Shown here piece by piece: positions 37,655 through 39,079 of a stretch of DNA of 39,079 nucleotides. Position 1 is the stretch's first letter, and the number at the start of each line of letters is the position of its first letter. The notes beneath the pieces were generated by a model that saw nothing but the letters and a program-made list of their open reading frames with translations, ran no database searches and had not been told where the DNA came from. A program made the position numbers and the translations under genes. Where the stretch lies: the NCBI GenBank assembly GCA_046727955.1, contig JBKPDO010000158.1, forward strand, positions 1-39,079. Reading direction: 5' to 3'. The stretch is from DASVXQ01 sp046727955. Lineage in GTDB: Bacteria; Actinomycetota; CALGFH01.

Positions 37655-39079
37655 AGCGCCTGGCGCACGAACGCCGCCCAGCGCGACTCGGCGGTCGCGC
37701 GCGAGATCCCCAGCACCCGCCGCATCCGCTGGTCCAGCGCCCGCGGCGTCGGCGCCTCCACCCCAGAGAACGAGCGGTAGAGGCTCTGCAGCTTCGCCTC
37801 ACTAAAGGTGCGCGCCACCCACAGGCAGAACGACGACCCCTCGTCGTAGGCCAGCGCGGCGTCGCTGCCGCGGAGGTCGTCGTCCGACGGCAGCCGGCCC
37901 TGGAACCGGCCGGCGCGCACCGCGTCCGCCAGAGCCGGCCGGGTGATCCGCAGCGGGGCGTCGACCGGCTGCAGCGCCGTGAAGTCCGCGAACCCTTCGA
38001 CCAGGAACAGCGGCACCCCTACCCCGACCTTGCGGGTGGCAACGTGCGTCATCTCGTGGGTGATCACGACCTGCAGGTTGAGCCGGTCGTAGCGACCGAT
38101 GACGCTGGTGTTGACGATGACGCGGTTGCCGAGCACCCGGTGCGCCGGCCCCTCCTCGATCTGGCTCGAGGCCACCGCCGCGACGTCGGAGAGGTCTCGG
38201 CCGTGCACCAGGCGCTCGGCCTCGCCCTGGTCGCGCGGGAGCAGGATCACGACCTTGTGGTCCCACGTCCCCGACCACGACGCGGCCACCTGTCCGTAGC
38301 CGAGCTCGGCGGCGCTGAGCAGCCGCTCCGCCAGCGCCTGGTCGCCGGGGTGGTACACCACCAGGGTCCGGGCGGTGGCGAGGTTGCGCACCGGTGCGCT
38401 GTCCCAGAGCTCGACGTCCTCCTGGCGCGACGCCAGGTCCCCCTCCCCGGCGATGCGCCAGCCGGCCGAGGTCAGGACGAAGGTGTAGTACTGATGGGCA
38501 GTCACCGGGGACGAGTCCTGCCCGCGGAAGCGGTAGCGGACCTCCACCTCGGGCAGGTACACCTGCGAGGGGGCGTAATGGCGCCGCACCGGTGGAGTGG
38601 CGAGGTCCCGTCCGGGGGGGCTGACGCCGTACACCAGATACGAGAACGGCACGGTGATCATGCGGTCGAACAGTGCCGCCTGGTTCCGGTAGAAGGTCCT
38701 CCGCCGCCGGTCGACGGTGGCCAGGAAGGCGGCCCGGTCGTGGTGCAGCACCGCGCCGCCGCGTGCGGACAGGACCCGTCCCACCGCTGTCTGGGGGTCG
38801 ATCCGGCCGGTGGCTCCACCGCCTCGCTGCGCCGGAGCGGGTGAGGTGGCCGTCCCGCCCGAGGGGCCGGTGGCGGCCGGGCCCGAGGTGCCTAGGCCCC
38901 ACAGCGCCGGGCCCAGCCCGACAACGCTGACGGTCAGGAGCGCAACGGTGGCGAGCAGCGCCAGCGCGATGATCCACCCCCGCCGCCGTCGCCGCCCAGG
39001 CCAGCCGGCCGGCGCCCCCCACCCGTACGCCGTCTCCCGCGCTGGTGGCGCCCCCCGCGCCGGCGGTCCGCCCCACGCC
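37651..39079 (-). CDS. Membrane-anchored gluzincin-like peptidase, 5' end cut by window
   Basis: The frame is open to the right edge. A Pro/Gly-rich N-terminus and RRRRRRGW lead to one membrane helix (IIALALLATVALLTVSVVGLG), a Ser/Thr/Gly-rich linker and an extracytoplasmic domain. First comes an NTF2-like part (FLATVDRRRRTFYRNQAALFDRM ... YYTFVLTSAGWRIAGEGD), then a peptidase-like part with THEMTHVAT (HExxH) and FLVEGFADF, where the second Glu would be the third zinc ligand as in gluzincins of the peptidase-MA clan. The substrate is unknown, likely outside the membrane. Its TGA overlaps the M48 start. Confidence 0.85.
   Translation of the reverse strand, partial: AWGGPPARGAPPARETAYGWGAPAGWPGRRRRRGWIIALALLATVALLTVSVVGLGPALWGLGTSGPAATGPSGGTATSPAPAQRGGGATGRIDPQTAVGRVLSARGGAVLHHDRAAFLATVDRRRRTFYRNQAALFDRMITVPFSYLVYGVSPPGRDLATPPVRRHYAPSQVYLPEVEVRYRFRGQDSSPVTAHQYYTFVLTSAGWRIAGEGDLASRQEDVELWDSAPVRNLATARTLVVYHPGDQALAERLLSAAELGYGQVAASWSGTWDHKVVILLPRDQGEAERLVHGRDLSDVAAVASSQIEEGPAHRVLGNRVIVNTSVIGRYDRLNLQVVITHEMTHVATRKVGVGVPLFLVEGFADFTALQPVDAPLRITRPALADAVRAGRFQGRLPSDDDLRGSDAALAYDEGSSFCLWVARTFSEAKLQSLYRSFSGVEAPTPRALDQRMRRVLGISRATAESRWAAFVRQAL

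Overview
The window is very GC-rich chromosomal DNA from what looks like an actinomycete-type bacterium (phylum Actinomycetota, possibly an uncultured lineage). The evidence is the extreme third-position GC, many GTG starts, a PASTA-domain receptor stub, a probable ECF42-type sigma factor with its DGPF partner, an HTTM protein pair, a ZnROK kinase beside ArsA/SRPBCC genes, and dense start/stop-overlapping operons. No rRNA, tRNA or CRISPR array was seen.

Layout. 1-6 kb: a PASTA protein cut by the left edge, an orphan OmpR-type response regulator, CorA, a decayed ECF42-like sigma gene with its intact DGPF partner, a truncated epoxide hydrolase and a divergent WYL regulator with a clear operator. 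6-10 kb: a heterodimeric ABC exporter with one degenerate ATP site. 10-13.4 kb: an HTTM gene pair, then a PLP dehydratase and a threonine aldolase that overlap. 13.5-17.5 kb: a TIGR00300-type ornithine cyclodeaminase-like protein, a small unknown protein and a large GAF-PAS histidine kinase. 18-23.2 kb: a minus-strand cluster of SRPBCC, ArsA-like ATPase, a small Cys protein, a short baeRF-like stub, ROK kinase and LLM-type oxidoreductase, plus a metallophosphoesterase with no normal start codon. 23.4-25.4 kb: a DAO-type oxidoreductase and a Crp/Fnr regulator.

25.7-36.3 kb is a minus-strand heptose/glycan operon (glycosyltransferase, hddA, gmhA, gmhB), joined by 1-4 bp start/stop overlaps. It is interrupted by a 7,245-bp integrative element bounded by perfect 66-bp direct repeats (26261-26326 and 33506-33571). 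The repeat covers the first 20 codons of gmhB, including the catalytic DxD motif, so gmhB is rebuilt on the left side and a 20-codon copy is left on the right. The element carries a tyrosine recombinase with a coupled small gene, an excisionase-like HTH protein, a one-TM protein, a primase-polymerase/helicase replication protein, a chain of tiny overlapping genes (one frameshifted) and a two-gene unit next to attR. Six copies of a 13-bp motif at the 3' end of the replication gene look like an iteron origin. I see no capsid, relaxase or FtsK/TraB gene, so it resembles a minimal integrating replicon or satellite. This is the most novel part of the window.

36.3-39.1 kb: an M48 metalloprotease overlapping a membrane-anchored gluzincin-like protein that runs off the right edge. 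Short palindromic and tandem repeats are scattered between genes, including a 24-bp palindrome in three places.
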